Below are positions 8,241 through 17,260 of a stretch of 21,615 bases of DNA, in pieces. This DNA is from Chara braunii. Lineage: Eukaryota > Streptophyta > Charophyceae > Charales > Characeae. Where the stretch lies: contig BFEA01000161.1 of the NCBI GenBank assembly GCA_003427395.1, positions 1,595,235-1,616,849 of the forward strand. The letters run 5' to 3'. A program made the position numbers and the translations under genes. Every line of letters begins with the position of its first letter. The first letter of the stretch is position 1. Below the pieces are notes generated by a model, which was given only the letters and a program-made list of their open reading frames with translations, had not been told where the DNA came from and did no database searches.

Positions 8241-8427
8241 TTGTGCTTCGTTGTCTGCCCCTTTAATTTAATGATTGCAACAAGATATGCCTCCCCCGCC
8301 ACCTTGTCGGCCACCTGCTTGGCGGCGTTGGGTTGTGCTTCATTGTCTGCCCCTTTAATTTAATGATTGCAACAAGATATGCCTCCCCCGCCCCCTTGTT
8401 GGCCACCTGCTTGGCGGCGTTGGGTTG
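8241..8427. repeat. 92-bp tandem duplication in intron B-C
   Basis: The unit TTGTGCTTCGTTGTCTGCCC...GGCGGCGTTGGG at 8241-8332 is repeated at 8333-8424, with about four substitutions (for example CCACCTTGTCGG against CCCCCTTGTTGG). It is non-coding as far as can be seen. Confidence 0.9.
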
Positions 8428-8691
8428 TTAGCAAAAGGAAGTGTATACTATAGCTTCATTGAAGTGTTGATTGACATGGTACTGGCAGATGGAGTGATGT
8501 CGATCTATCCTGCACTGGCCTGCAGACAATTTTCGGACAATGGTCTGTTTGCTGATGCCTCTAGGGGTGTTTCATTTGGGAGAGAAGATCCTTGAATGAC
8601 TTTTTGTTCCTTTGTGGGTGATTTGCTGCTGTGCTTGATTGTGAAATTTTTGAAGGCAATAAATTTGCCAATGTTATGTGCCCAGATTCAG

Positions 8692-9342
8692 GTGATGAAG
8701 CAGTTATGGCACAGGCAGTCGAATGGCTCCAGAAAGCAGCTGCTCAGGGCGATGCACTCGCACTCAACCGGCTTGGGACATGCTACGCAAGAGCGGAGGG
8801 GATTGCTAAAGATGATGTTGCGGCGGCTGATTGTTACCGTAAAGCAGCAAATCAGGGAAACCCAGATGCACAGTGTAATTTGGGGTACCTTTACTTCCAT
8901 GGAATCGGCGTGTCAAAGAACGAGGGAGAAGGTGTCAAATGGTACAGGAAAGCAGCTGACCAGGGTGATGCGAGAGCACAAGCCCACCTTGGATTCTGTT
9001 ATGAGAGGGGTGCTGGTATTGAGAAGGATGACCTGCAGGCGGTTAAGTGGTATCGCCAATCGGCCGACCAGGGATACGTGCAGGCTGAGCATAACATGGG
9101 TTGGTGTTACGAGCGTGGAATCGGTGTTCCCCAGGATTACTCGGAGGCTGTGAAATGGTACACAAAGGCTGCTACTCATGGCTTCCCGAACTCCCAGAGC
9201 AATCTGGGGACGTGTTATCGAGATGGTCTTGGTGTTGGGAAAGACCTCGAGAAGGCGGAGGAATGGTTCCGAAAAGCGGCGTTGAAGGGAGTTTGTGGAG
9301 CCCAACGGAACCTGGGATTCCTGCTGCACGACAAAGCGAAGG
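8692..9342 (+). CDS. SLR protein, exon C (six-repeat cassette)
   Basis: The exon is 217 codons, entered by CAGATTCAG|GT and left by GAAGG|GTAAGA, both phase 1. It reads GDEAVMAQAVEWLQKAAAQG and six SLRs with the cassette signatures LGTCYARAEGI, NLGYLYFHGIGV, LGFCYERGAGI, HNMGWCYERGIGV, NLGTCYRDGLGV and AQRNLGFLLHDKAKG. Four of the six repeats carry Cys in the LGxCY helix, as in A and B. The donor matches the extended consensus and sits at the position equivalent to the other donors. Unusually, the frame stays open past the donor for 131 codons (stop at 9738-9740) and includes a hydrophobic segment, so a retained-intron end is conceivable. Splicing to exon D is the simpler model. Confidence 0.9.
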
Positions 9343-9839
9343 GTAAGAAATATAACTCCTCGCCCCCCCTGGCGCCCCGAAAAAAAATACATGCACTTTT
9401 GGAACCACGTCCTGGAAAATTTTCAATGATTCAGAAAAACTGGGCATGTGTGTGCATTGCATGTCGAACTGCTTGTCTTGCCAATTCAGGTCGGGGGATG
9501 GACATCCCTGTTGTAGCTTGCAATTGGGCATCAGCAGTGGATCAAACGGTGCGCAGTCATTTCATGCACATGAACCCTAAACAACACCTTTGTATGGAAG
9601 GTCCAGCAGGTGTCGGCTTCCGTTTGCCCCCTTGTTCCTTTCGCTTTGCTATCATCCTTTTGGTATATTATGCGCTTTTTGTGGGTGTTTGGCCATTAGG
9701 ATGCAGGCTTTTTTGTCTATCAAAGAGAGCGAGCTGAAGGTATCAGCGTACCAGAAGCAGCTGTCACCGATTGCAATGGAATACCGTTTCAGTAGGAGTC
9801 TATCCGGTGCCTCTTTTGGACAAGAAATGGTGACATGGT

Positions 9840-9960
9840 GTGTTCTTACGGACGTCTGATGAAATCGGAATGATACAGAGAAGCGTAGCATGATGCCTGT
9901 TCAAGGACGACACGTAAATCGGGAAGTAAAAAGAAGTAAAAATATGGTGCCATGGAAATT
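9840..9960 (+). pseudogene. U6: Second U6 snRNA-like pseudogene, intron C-D
   Basis: GTGTTCTTACGGACGTCTGA aligns base for base with the U6 5' end. It continues GAAATCGGAATGATACAGAGAAG (ACAGAGA box intact), TAGCATG (AGC triad retained), CCTG-TCAAGGACGACACG and AAATCGGGAA. The 3' end is interrupted by an A-rich insertion (TAAAAAGAAGTAAAAAT) before ATGGTGCCATGGAAATT, which matches the U6 end ATGGTCCAAATT. It lies in sense orientation about 500 nt into the intron. It is a different degenerate version from that at 7277, so the two are not recent copies of one another. Confidence 0.8.
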
Positions 9961-10363
9961 CGGGGGGAAAAGATGAAGCGGAAGCCAGCTGCTGACTGTT
10001 TGATTGCTCACCACCTAGATGATAGCAAAACGGTCTGTCAGACCCATGGGGTACTAAACAAGCAGTACCTCTGAGCCTCTTTTTGCCACGGTGGATTCAC
10101 CGTGTGCTGCTGTGCGTAAAAAAAAAAAAAAAAAAAGAATAGTCGCGGAGGCACTTTCTCTCTCTTTTGGAAACGGTTTTCGTCTGACCCGAAGGACTGG
10201 GAATGTTGCATTTTTGATTGGCAAGTTTTTCCGGGCAAGCTACTGGTGGGGTTTAAATTGGAGCGTAGATGGTGTTGATTGTTCGACCCCTCGCTCAACT
10301 CACTGTTAGAACGTAGAACAGATTGCGTCTGCGCTGATACCCTTGATAGCCAAAGCTCCCATT

Positions 10364-10411
10364 TAGTTCCTTTCTGCGGTAGTTGCATAGTTCCTTTCTG
10401 CGGTAGTTGCA
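10364..10411. repeat. Perfect 24-bp tandem duplication
   Basis: TAGTTCCTTTCTGCGGTAGT plus TGCA occurs twice head-to-tail with no mismatch, inside intron C-D. Confidence 0.9.
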
Positions 10412-10729
10412 GCCAGTGCCTACACAAAGGTTTGTGGGGACCACTATGTGGTCAACGTCTCCACTGCAGGCCATTGGGATTGTGCTTGAAAGCATGGGCC
10501 AATACCCCGTAAGCCGCTCCATTTATGTTAGATGTTGTGATCGTGGTTGCTGCCCAATTGTTGGTGGCAGTTCACTGCAAAGGTAGGTAAATGTTGGCAA
10601 GTTGAGATGCTATTGATTTCGGTCTTGGGATGGCTGTTCCAGAAGTCCGGTTCTGATGACTGAATGCCAATTTTTTATTATTGTTTTGTATTGTAGTTAG
10701 TAATTCTCGTGAACAGGGTATCGAGGTGT

Positions 10730-10960
10730 CTTAATTCATGCATACGGTCGTCACCCCACAAAATGGCCAGTCATTATTGCGGCATCAGGACCCAAAGTTG
10801 GGCCAAAAAATATGGGTATCATGACCTAGGTGTCATAATTCGTGACTACCGTCTTCAGCGGATAAAATGCCGGGTCATTATTGCCATATTGAGACTATGC
10901 CGGGTCATTATTGCCGTATTGAGACTGAAAGTTGGAGCCAAAAAATATCCGTGCAATGAC
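10730..10960. repeat. Degenerate repeat array with a 30-bp core
   Basis: ATGCCGGGTCATTATTGCCA plus TATTGAGACT is at 10867-10896 and, with one change, at 10897-10926. Looser copies (GGCCAGTCATTATTGCGGCA; CAAAGTTGGGCCAAAAAATAT against GAAAGTTGGAGCCAAAAAATAT) extend the array on both sides. Confidence 0.7.
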
Positions 10961-11056
10961 CGGGGCCACCGAGCGTTATGTTCGGGTGAAGATGGCAGAG
11001 GGTGGTATGAGTAAGGGTGATTAATGCGACAGTCTTTGGTGGAGTGATTGATTCTG

Positions 11057-11099
11057 ATGTTGCTCTGGATGTCTGCTGTTGCGCGTGCTGCCCATGCAG
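11057..11099 (+). other. Possible alternative start of exon D with signal-like leader
   Basis: An ATG at 11057 is in frame with exon D and encodes MLLWMSAVARAAHA directly before GENN. An in-frame stop (11045-11047) precedes it. The leader is hydrophobic and ends in an Ala-x-Ala-type site, but it lacks a basic n-region. Sequence before an acceptor is pyrimidine-rich and tends to encode hydrophobic residues, so this may be chance. Confidence 0.25.
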
Positions 11100-11756
11100 G
11101 TGAGAATAATGCGGATGGTCTTAACGAAGCTGTAGAATGGCTGTCAAAGGCTGCTGAACAGGGCGATGCTTTGGCTCAGAACAAGTTGGGAGTGTGCTAT
11201 GCCAAGGGCGAGGGTGTAGAGAAGGATGAATCAAAGGCTGCAGAAAGCTACCGTAAAGCGGCAGATCAGGGAAATGCGCATGCCCAGTGGAATCTAGGTT
11301 GCCTCTACTTTGAGGGGAAGGGAGTGGAGCATGACGTTACGGAAGCGGTTGCATGGTTCACGAAAGCTGCAGACCAGAATGATCCGAGGGCACAAACTCA
11401 TTTGGGCTATTGTTATGAAAGAGGGGTTGGAGTAGAGAAGAACGAGAATATGGCAGCCGAGATTTACCGGAAAGCGGCAGAACTGGGGCATGCGCATGGG
11501 CAGCATAACCTTGCTTGCTGCCTCCAGCATGGGCGTGGGGCAGAGAAGAATGAGGAGGAGGCTGTGAGCTGGTATTCCAAAGCTGCTGAACAAGGTCTAG
11601 CTGATTCCCAATGCAACTTGGGAGTGCTTTATAGAGAGGGCAAAGGTGTGCCAGCCGATGCAGCAAAGGCGGAGGAAATGTTTGTCAAGGGCGCTGTGCA
11701 GGGACACAAAGGGGCTCAGCGGAACCTCGGTCTGTTGCTCTACGACAAAGCTAAGG
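11100..11756 (+). CDS. SLR protein, exon D (six-repeat cassette, diverged type)
   Basis: The exon is 219 codons, entered by CCCATGCAG|GT and left by TAAGG|GTAATT, both phase 1. Its six SLRs begin GENNADGLNEAVEWLSKAAE. Signatures are LGVCYAKGEGV, WNLGCLYFEGKGV, LGYCYERGVGV, HNLACCLQHGRGA, CNLGVLYREGKGV and AQRNLGLLLYDKAKG. Repeat 2 (WNLGCLYFEG) and repeat 4 (HNLxxC) depart from the YFHG and HNMGWCY forms shared by A-C and instead resemble exon E. D and E therefore look like an older or separate branch of the cassette family. Read-through of the donor gives 28 codons. D is either an internal exon of the same gene or, less likely, the first exon of a separate D-E gene starting at the ATG at 11057. 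Confidence 0.9.
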
Positions 11757-12246
11757 GTAATTTACTAATTTACGAATTTTGTTTCCCTCTCTTCGATTTT
11801 GTCATTGAAAAGGGCTATTTGCGGTGTTCCACCCTTGTTTGACTCGGCTGTTGGTCTCAGTGGTTTTACATCTGCGAATCAAAGAGTATACGACTACTAT
11901 ATGCGGTGCAAGGTGGTTTCTCTCTGTAAATGCATGTTCGGATGTATTGCTGTGCATGTGCTAGCTGCTTTCGCACCGCTTGCACGGCGGCATGACACAT
12001 CTATGAGCTGCCGCATACTTGCTTGCAGGTCTCTCTGTTTGGTTTTGTCTTGTGCGTGTCTCGAGTCCTTTGTCTTTTGAACTCTTCTTGTTGCCTTTGT
12101 GTCGAGTCCTGGTCTGGCCAGATGCAGAAAGCATCCCGTGTGAGCGTTTATATGGTTGCCAAGCGCATGATCTTCCTGTTTTATGTGTTTGCAGTCGGCA
12201 CATCTGCCTGTTTGTTTGCTGAAGTGTGATGGTTTGCTGCTTGCAG
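11757..12246 (+). other. Intron D-E, 490 bp
   Basis: It begins GTAATTTAC and ends TGCTGCTTGCAG, with a TG/T-rich 3' half. It is the shortest of the four introns and the only one without a recognised repeat or snRNA-like segment. A small frame at 12152-12229 encodes a hydrophobic leader-like peptide, but it is out of register with exon E. Confidence 0.8.
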
Positions 12247-12929
12247 GTGTCATCCAAGGTGTGGATGCAGATGCGTCGTTGCTGGAGAATGCAGTTGAAT
12301 GGCTGTCGAAGGCAGCGTCCCAAGGCGATTCCTTGGCTCAGAGTCAGCTCGGTGTGTGTTACGCACGGGGTGAGGGCATTAGCAAGGATGAGGTGAAGGC
12401 TGCGGAATGGTGTGCAAAGGCAGCTAAACTGGGAAATGCCAATGCGCAGTGGAATCTGGGTTGTCTTTATTACGAGGGAAAGGGTGTGGACAAGAGTGTG
12501 GAGCGTGCGGCTGAGTTGTATAGATCGGCGGCATTGCAAAATGATGCCAGGGCACAGAACCGGTTGGGGTATTGCTATGAGAAGGGCGAAGGGGTACCGA
12601 AGGATGATGTTGAGGCGGCCAAGTGGTATCGCATGGCTGCGGAGCAGGGATGCGCCAATGCGCAACACAATCTGGGTGGCTGTTACGAGCGAGCTATTGG
12701 GCTCGAAAAGGATCTTCCGGAAGCCGCAGCGTGGTACAGGAAGGCAGCAATGCAGGGTCATGCAGATGCGCAACACCAATTAGGGCTGTGCTACCGTGAC
12801 GGCAAGGGTGTCGAGAAGGACCTGGACGAAGCGGAGGAATGGTTCCAGAAGGCAGCAGAGCAGCAACACAAGGCAGCGCAGAGGAATCTCGGTCTGCTGC
12901 TGTACCAGAAGGCCGTGATGGCAGACTGA
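12247..12929 (+). CDS. SLR protein, terminal exon E (six-repeat cassette and stop)
   Basis: The exon is entered by TTGCTTGCAG|GT in phase 1 and ends with TGA at 12927-12929. The N-terminal linker VIQGVDADASLLENAVEWL is slightly longer than in the other cassettes. The six SLRs carry LGVCYARGEGI, WNLGCLYYEGKGV, LGYCYEKGEGV, HNLGGCYERAIGL, HQLGLCYRDGKGV and AQRNLGLLLYQKA. Where other cassettes have KAKG and a donor, this one ends KAVMAD-stop, so it closes the reading frame. No C-terminal ER-retention signal, transmembrane segment or other domain follows. The family includes ER-associated degradation adaptors (SEL1L/Hrd3) and bacterial SLR proteins, but nothing here identifies a specific orthologue. 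Confidence 0.92.
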
Positions 12930-14163
12930 AATGACAACAAAAAACGGGCTTGAAAAAGTCCTTGGTACATATTAGGGATTCAGATTTCATTGGTCAATCA
13001 CAGAGGAGCCTGGGGGACAGGTCTTCAACTGCTACGAAAGGGGCAAGAAATGCTCCAAAGAGAGAAGATATTAGTCATAGTTGTCCATGCTGTGTGGTGG
13101 TGGGTTGAAGTGTTATATTGTCAGTAGTACTGCATGAAAACTACCAAATGCGATCGTGCATGCATAACATCTGTTAACCCTGGGCATAACTTTCTGCTAT
13201 CATTCCATCTCCTGACGTGATGGGCAGGTATGGTTTCTCGAGGAAGAAATGAAAGGCGGGCGGTGAATTTCATCTATGCCCTGGGCATAACTTTGTGCCA
13301 GTGCCGCTATCCCAGGTGTGGATTGCATCTACAGCTCTCGACCAGTTTGTATCGACTCAAGTTGGCTGATGTTCTGCTGCTTGATGGGTCTTTTCCCCGA
13401 CGTTAACCTCCTCCTCCTGATGCTGCTGCCGCTGCTGCTGCTGCTCGGTCCAAGTCGCTCGGCATACCACGCCAGTTTGGTTGGTTGACAAGTCTTCCCA
13501 CTGCAAGGAGCAGTGAACCTTGTCTCTCTCATCACTCCCCCCATCGCAATGCCAGGTGTGAATTGTATGGATGCCACACCTGCTGGCGATGAAGGTGGGT
13601 GGGTATGTTTTTCCTCTGGATTTCTGGTTTCGGAATGCTTCAATGTAATCGTGGAAGATGAGTATACCGGGTTTTGACTACCAAGGAAGTTGTGCATTGC
13701 ATCTCGAGGACTTGGATGACCATCCCGTATTGTGTAGAGGCTAATGGCACAGGCCTGTGTGGCAAGATGACCTTTTGGTGGCTGGTTTCCCAAAAATGAA
13801 GTTGATTCTTTTTGCAGTGCTCTGAGATGTGCACTGAAGCAGCGCAGGAACGATAAGCAGGTTGTTTTTCTTTTTGTAGTGCGCGGGGATGTGCACTGAA
13901 GCAGACGCAGGAATATGACGAGAAGGTTGGCGTTGACGGCGTCAAGGGGGACGTGTTGTCGGTGCAATCATATGACATACTGAGATGGAATACTCACACT
14001 ATGTGGCCGCATTCACGGCCGTACCTGGACGTATCTGGCCGGAATTCCGTGCAGGACTACGTAAAAAGAGCGTTGTCGTATGAGTATGCTGTGAGAGGGC
14101 TGGCTGGTAGCCATATTTGTGTTCACTGCTCGCAATGTCAATTGCGTCTGTGTGAGTAATGAT
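12930..14163. other. 3' UTR and intergenic, no gene seen
   Basis: The sequence after the SLR stop has no AATAAA nearby. It contains a GCT/CTC trinucleotide patch (13408-13446), paired CCTGGGCATAACTTT words (about 13188 and 13279), and a 62-bp direct repeat. The minus-strand open frame 13329-13967 has no recognisable domain and is not called. Confidence 0.5.
13806..13915. repeat. Direct repeat, about 62-bp period
   Basis: TTCTTTTTGCAGTGCTCTGA-GATGTGCACTGAAGCAG-CGCAGGAA at 13806 recurs as TTCTTTTTGTAGTGCGCGGG-GATGTGCACTGAAGCAGACGCAGGAA at 13868. Confidence 0.75.
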
Positions 14164-14517
14164 GCAAACGGAGTGAACCCAAGCCACCAGTTGTGGAGGC
14201 AATCGTACAGCAAGCCAAAGGAGATTAGCAGAAGATACTAGATAAGTATAGACTAAGTGAAATTCAGAGGACGAGCCCTCAATGGACCCATTTAGCTCAT
14301 TCATTTTCATATGCGTCAATCATCAGTACGTTTCCCATCTGCAAACGGAGTGAACCCAAGCCACCAGTTGTGGAGGCAATCGTACAGCAAGCCAAAGGAG
14401 ATTAGCAGAAGATACTAGATAAGTATAAACTAAGTGAAATTCAGAGGACGAGCCCTCAATGGACCCATTTAGCTCATTCATTTTCATATGCGTCAATCAT
14501 CAGTACGTTTCCCATCT
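14164..14517. repeat. 177-bp near-perfect tandem duplication
   Basis: The unit GCAAACGGAGTGAACCCAAG...CAGTACGTTTCCCATCT occupies 14164-14340 and again 14341-14517. The only difference seen is GTATAGACTAAG against GTATAAACTAAG. It is either a very recent duplication or an assembly duplication of heterozygous alleles. Confidence 0.95.
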
Positions 14518-14851
14518 GTTTTTCTCCGAGAGGGTGGTTAGGGCGTTCGAAAATCGTGGGTAGGTGGGTTGGGCCTACTGGACGAAGTCACGAAGAGGGG
14601 TGGCGGAGCCAGGCAAATCACGTGCCGTGTTGAGTTTGGCTGCAATTGGCGCGTGGCAAAATTTGGTGTCAGGAAACGAGGCTTTGGCGTACTGGTGGTT
14701 CCACAGTTTGTTAACCATTTGTCTATAGTGATGGAATTTGCGTTCGTCATAGGTTAATTGCTATTGTTGAGTACACCCTTGGGGTCATTGAAGGTTCTAA
14801 TAGTGTATGGATGGATTTCTCGAGAGTAGGGTAGTAGTGTAGGGCATTGGG

Positions 14852-14894
<43 letters not shown>

Positions 14895-16200
14895 GGGGGG
14901 TTGTAGTGGGAAGAGGAGGGGCGCAAGAGAACGCACAGGAGGATATATAGGCCAGATTGATATCGAGCTTGTTTGAGCATTGCCAGCTGTAAGTACCGGA
15001 TTTGGAGCAGCGTGAAATCCCTCTTCATTACTCGTAGCATTCCCTCCTGTTTTTCTTGAAATTTCAAATGTGTATGGGTGTCAGGATGTAGGAATAAAAA
15101 GCACCTTGTGTGTCGTACCTCTACCATTTGGAAACTCGTTCATTCAAAGTTGCTATGCACGGGTTGGGCGTTCCCGCTCAGTCCACGTAATTGCTATATC
15201 GTGTGCCGCCGCGTCTCTCAAATAGCATTCTAGCGAGGATTAGAGTGGAGCAGAGGTTCTGCATAGGCTGCATCAGCTGCGAGCGAGTAGCAATTGCATC
15301 CTCGTGCTATTGTTGAAGGGATCTCTGATCTACCGTCGTCCATGTCTTTTTTTGATACAGCATGGACAACCCCGTCCTCGGTCTCAAGCTCTTGATTTTG
15401 CGCTTGGTCGCTTCACTTTAATAGGCGCCTTTTCTGGCATGCAGACCGATGTGACCTGCAGCCTGCTTGGCTCTGTTACATCTCCCGTGGGTTGCGCTGG
15501 TTTGCGCTGTTTGCTTTCTCCCTCTTGCCCCTGCTGCTGGTTAGCCGTTATTGTTGCTTGCCGATGCATGGCTGGCTGCACTTGCCAGGTCGCTCTCGAG
15601 TTTTGCTGCCTATTTGCCTGACTGATCACCACGGCCGATGTAGGCTGTGTTGGGACTGCCGGTTTCTTATGGCAGCATTGGCTTCTGCAGTAGTCCGTTT
15701 AAATTCCCGATGCGAAGGAATCGTTCTACATCCCCGTAAAGTAGCTAGCTGTTCCGGAGAATCAACGCGGTTCTGAAGAAGGGATGTTCCGGTTTTGTTG
15801 CAACATTTCGTCCCGGCCTTTCGATTTCCATGATGATGGGGATGATGGCCAAAAGTCGGGGCTGACACAAGGCGCAGGCCATTTGCCACTGTTACCAGTG
15901 CTGTGGTATCTCGAGCTGGATTACTAGGTTACTTTGTGTTTTTGTTAGTGACAATCTCAGTCCATTTGCCATATGGATCGGCTGAAGAAGAAGAAGAAGA
16001 AGACGGAAAAGAGCGCACTTTGCCTGTCGTTGCCTGCTTTCCTGATTGTTTCGTGTGGTAGCAACATTTTTTTGTGACGTTTACACAGTCTAGGTACTAG
16101 TGTTTTGTTTAGCCTCTCGAATGTTGAATGTAGACTCCTCTTGTACGGTGTGAACTTCTTTCAATATGCTGCAAAAAAAAAAACATTATGTGGGAACGAT
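14518..16200. other. Intergenic, no gene recognised
   Basis: It contains a G39 run (14855-14893) and a GAA repeat (about 15985-16001). Open frames on both strands at 15304-15889 are short and domainless. Nothing firmer can be supported. Confidence 0.4.
14849..14900. repeat. Long poly-G tract (G39 core)
   Basis: GGGGGAG precedes 39 uninterrupted G (14855-14893), then TGGGGGG. Such a tract could form G-quadruplexes on the plus strand and is hard to sequence, so its length is uncertain. Confidence 0.9.
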
Positions 16201-16218
16201 CAAAGGTGTGTCGATGTG

Positions 16219-16338
16219 AAAAACCCAACCCAACCATCCCACGTCTTTGCCACTTCACACTTAGTTGCATATTAAGCAAAAAACCCAACCCAACCATCCC
16301 ACGTCTTTGCCACTTCACACTTAGTTGCATATTAAGCA
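16219..16338. repeat. Perfect 60-bp tandem duplication
   Basis: The unit AAAACCCAACCCAACCATCC...CATATTAAGCA runs twice with a period of exactly 60 and no difference seen. Confidence 0.95.
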
Positions 16339-16419
16339 ATCGTGCTTTCCTCTCTATCCGTCCGCCCCATCTTCTCACCCCTCTATGCCCGCCCCCCTCT
16401 CCTCCTTCCTCCTTTCCCC

Positions 16420-16870
16420 TCTCACACACACACACAACCTCCTGACGAGTCAGTGGAAGTCTGATGCAATAGTGTTGTTGCACATGTGTGGAGTCGACAA
16501 CACACACGCATGCACGTGTGCACGGGCACGCAGAGAATATGATGGGATGTCCATATGCACGAATGGATGTGCGTGCGCACACAGACGTGCACTCACACAC
16601 GCTCGTGTTTCCACAAGCATGCAGGTGTCCATACATAGTACACATGACAACACACAGTCCCTAAGGTGTGTGTGTGCACAGAAACACACATGCACGTGGA
16701 TGCAGGTTGCATGCACATGCAAATCTTCACAGAGACATGCATTCACACACGCACGTGTTCCGGATATGCGTGTTGGTGTGCATACATACACATGCCCACA
16801 CACGTGTGCACAATCTCGCATGCACACAGATGCAGGTGAACACACGGGTGCACACACGCACGTACACACA
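16420..16870. repeat. Alternating purine-pyrimidine (CA/CG/TG) tract
   Basis: About 450 bp are dominated by CACACACGCATGCACGTGTG-type words, interrupted by short unrelated stretches, with many ATGCA and CACGTG words. Z-DNA-prone composition is evident. Open frames rich in C, V and H on both strands result from this composition. Confidence 0.8.
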
Positions 16871-16963
16871 TCCCTTCACTCGCCTCCTCTTCCTCCCTCT
16901 CTTGCCTCCCAGTGGTTCGCTGAATGAATACGAATGGGAATCGCTAAGCGAACGGAAAATGGT

Positions 16964-17061
16964 GGGTGGATCTCATGCTGAGGTACACAGATGTGGTGAA
17001 CATTTAACTTTCGGGTGGATCCCATGATGAGGTACACAGATGTGGTGAACATTTAACTGTC
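16964..17061. repeat. 49-bp tandem duplication
   Basis: GGGTGGATCTCATGCTGAGG...GAACATTTAACTTTC at 16964-17012 recurs with a few substitutions at 17013-17061. Confidence 0.9.
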
Positions 17062-17260
17062 GGAACCAAAAAAAAAACAGTGGAATGGGTGTAATGGGCC
17101 CGTTTCATGAAAACATTACAATCAGGAAAGTATTGCATATAACTCGATAGACGATTATAAAGGTAAGGCGTTCTCATTCTGGGTGGAACAAGGGTGTTGG
17201 TGTGGTGACAATCTACGGCCCTTTGGCGGCAGACAGGTGTGTGGGCACCTGGCGCTCATC

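Larger units (their letters stand above)
7273..8691 (+). other. Intron B-C, 1,419 bp
   Basis: It begins GTGAGTGCC and ends CCCAGATTCAG. Its 5' end is a U6 snRNA-like sequence (7277-7380), and a 92-bp tandem duplication lies at 8241-8427. A C/T-rich stretch is at 7838-7875. The open frames inside have no recognisable domain. Confidence 0.85.
9343..11099 (+). other. Intron C-D, 1,757 bp
   Basis: It begins GTAAGAAAT and ends CTGCCCATGCAG. Contents are a 395-nt open continuation of exon C, a second U6-like sequence (9840-9960), an A19 run at 10118-10136, a 24-bp tandem duplication (10364-10411) and a 30-bp repeat set (about 10730-10960). Confidence 0.8.

Noticed and set aside
9590-9859. A decayed SLR exon end just before the second U6 copy (GGACAAGAAATGGTGA resembling an exon end and donor).
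   Set aside because: The similarity is confined to about 25 bases and the upstream translation does not match SLR repeat 6.
12152-12229. Signal-peptide-like frame MVAKRMIFLFYVFAVG before exon E.
   Set aside because: It ends at a stop out of register with exon E, and no donor gives the phase needed to join it to the acceptor at 12246.
3240-12929. A bacterial SLR gene cluster.
   Set aside because: The cassettes are separated by GT-AG introns with shared phase, and the window carries U2 and U6 sequences and a SINE, so it is eukaryotic nuclear DNA.
14747-15127. Minus-strand frame with a polyproline stretch.
   Set aside because: It is simply the translation of the G39 tract.
15304-15889. Open frames on both strands.
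   Set aside because: No recognisable motif, no supported splice structure, and similar lengths occur by chance on both strands.
16109-16927. Cys/Val/His-rich open frames on both strands.
   Set aside because: They arise from alternating CA/CG/TG repeats; no start context, domain or splice signal supports a gene.
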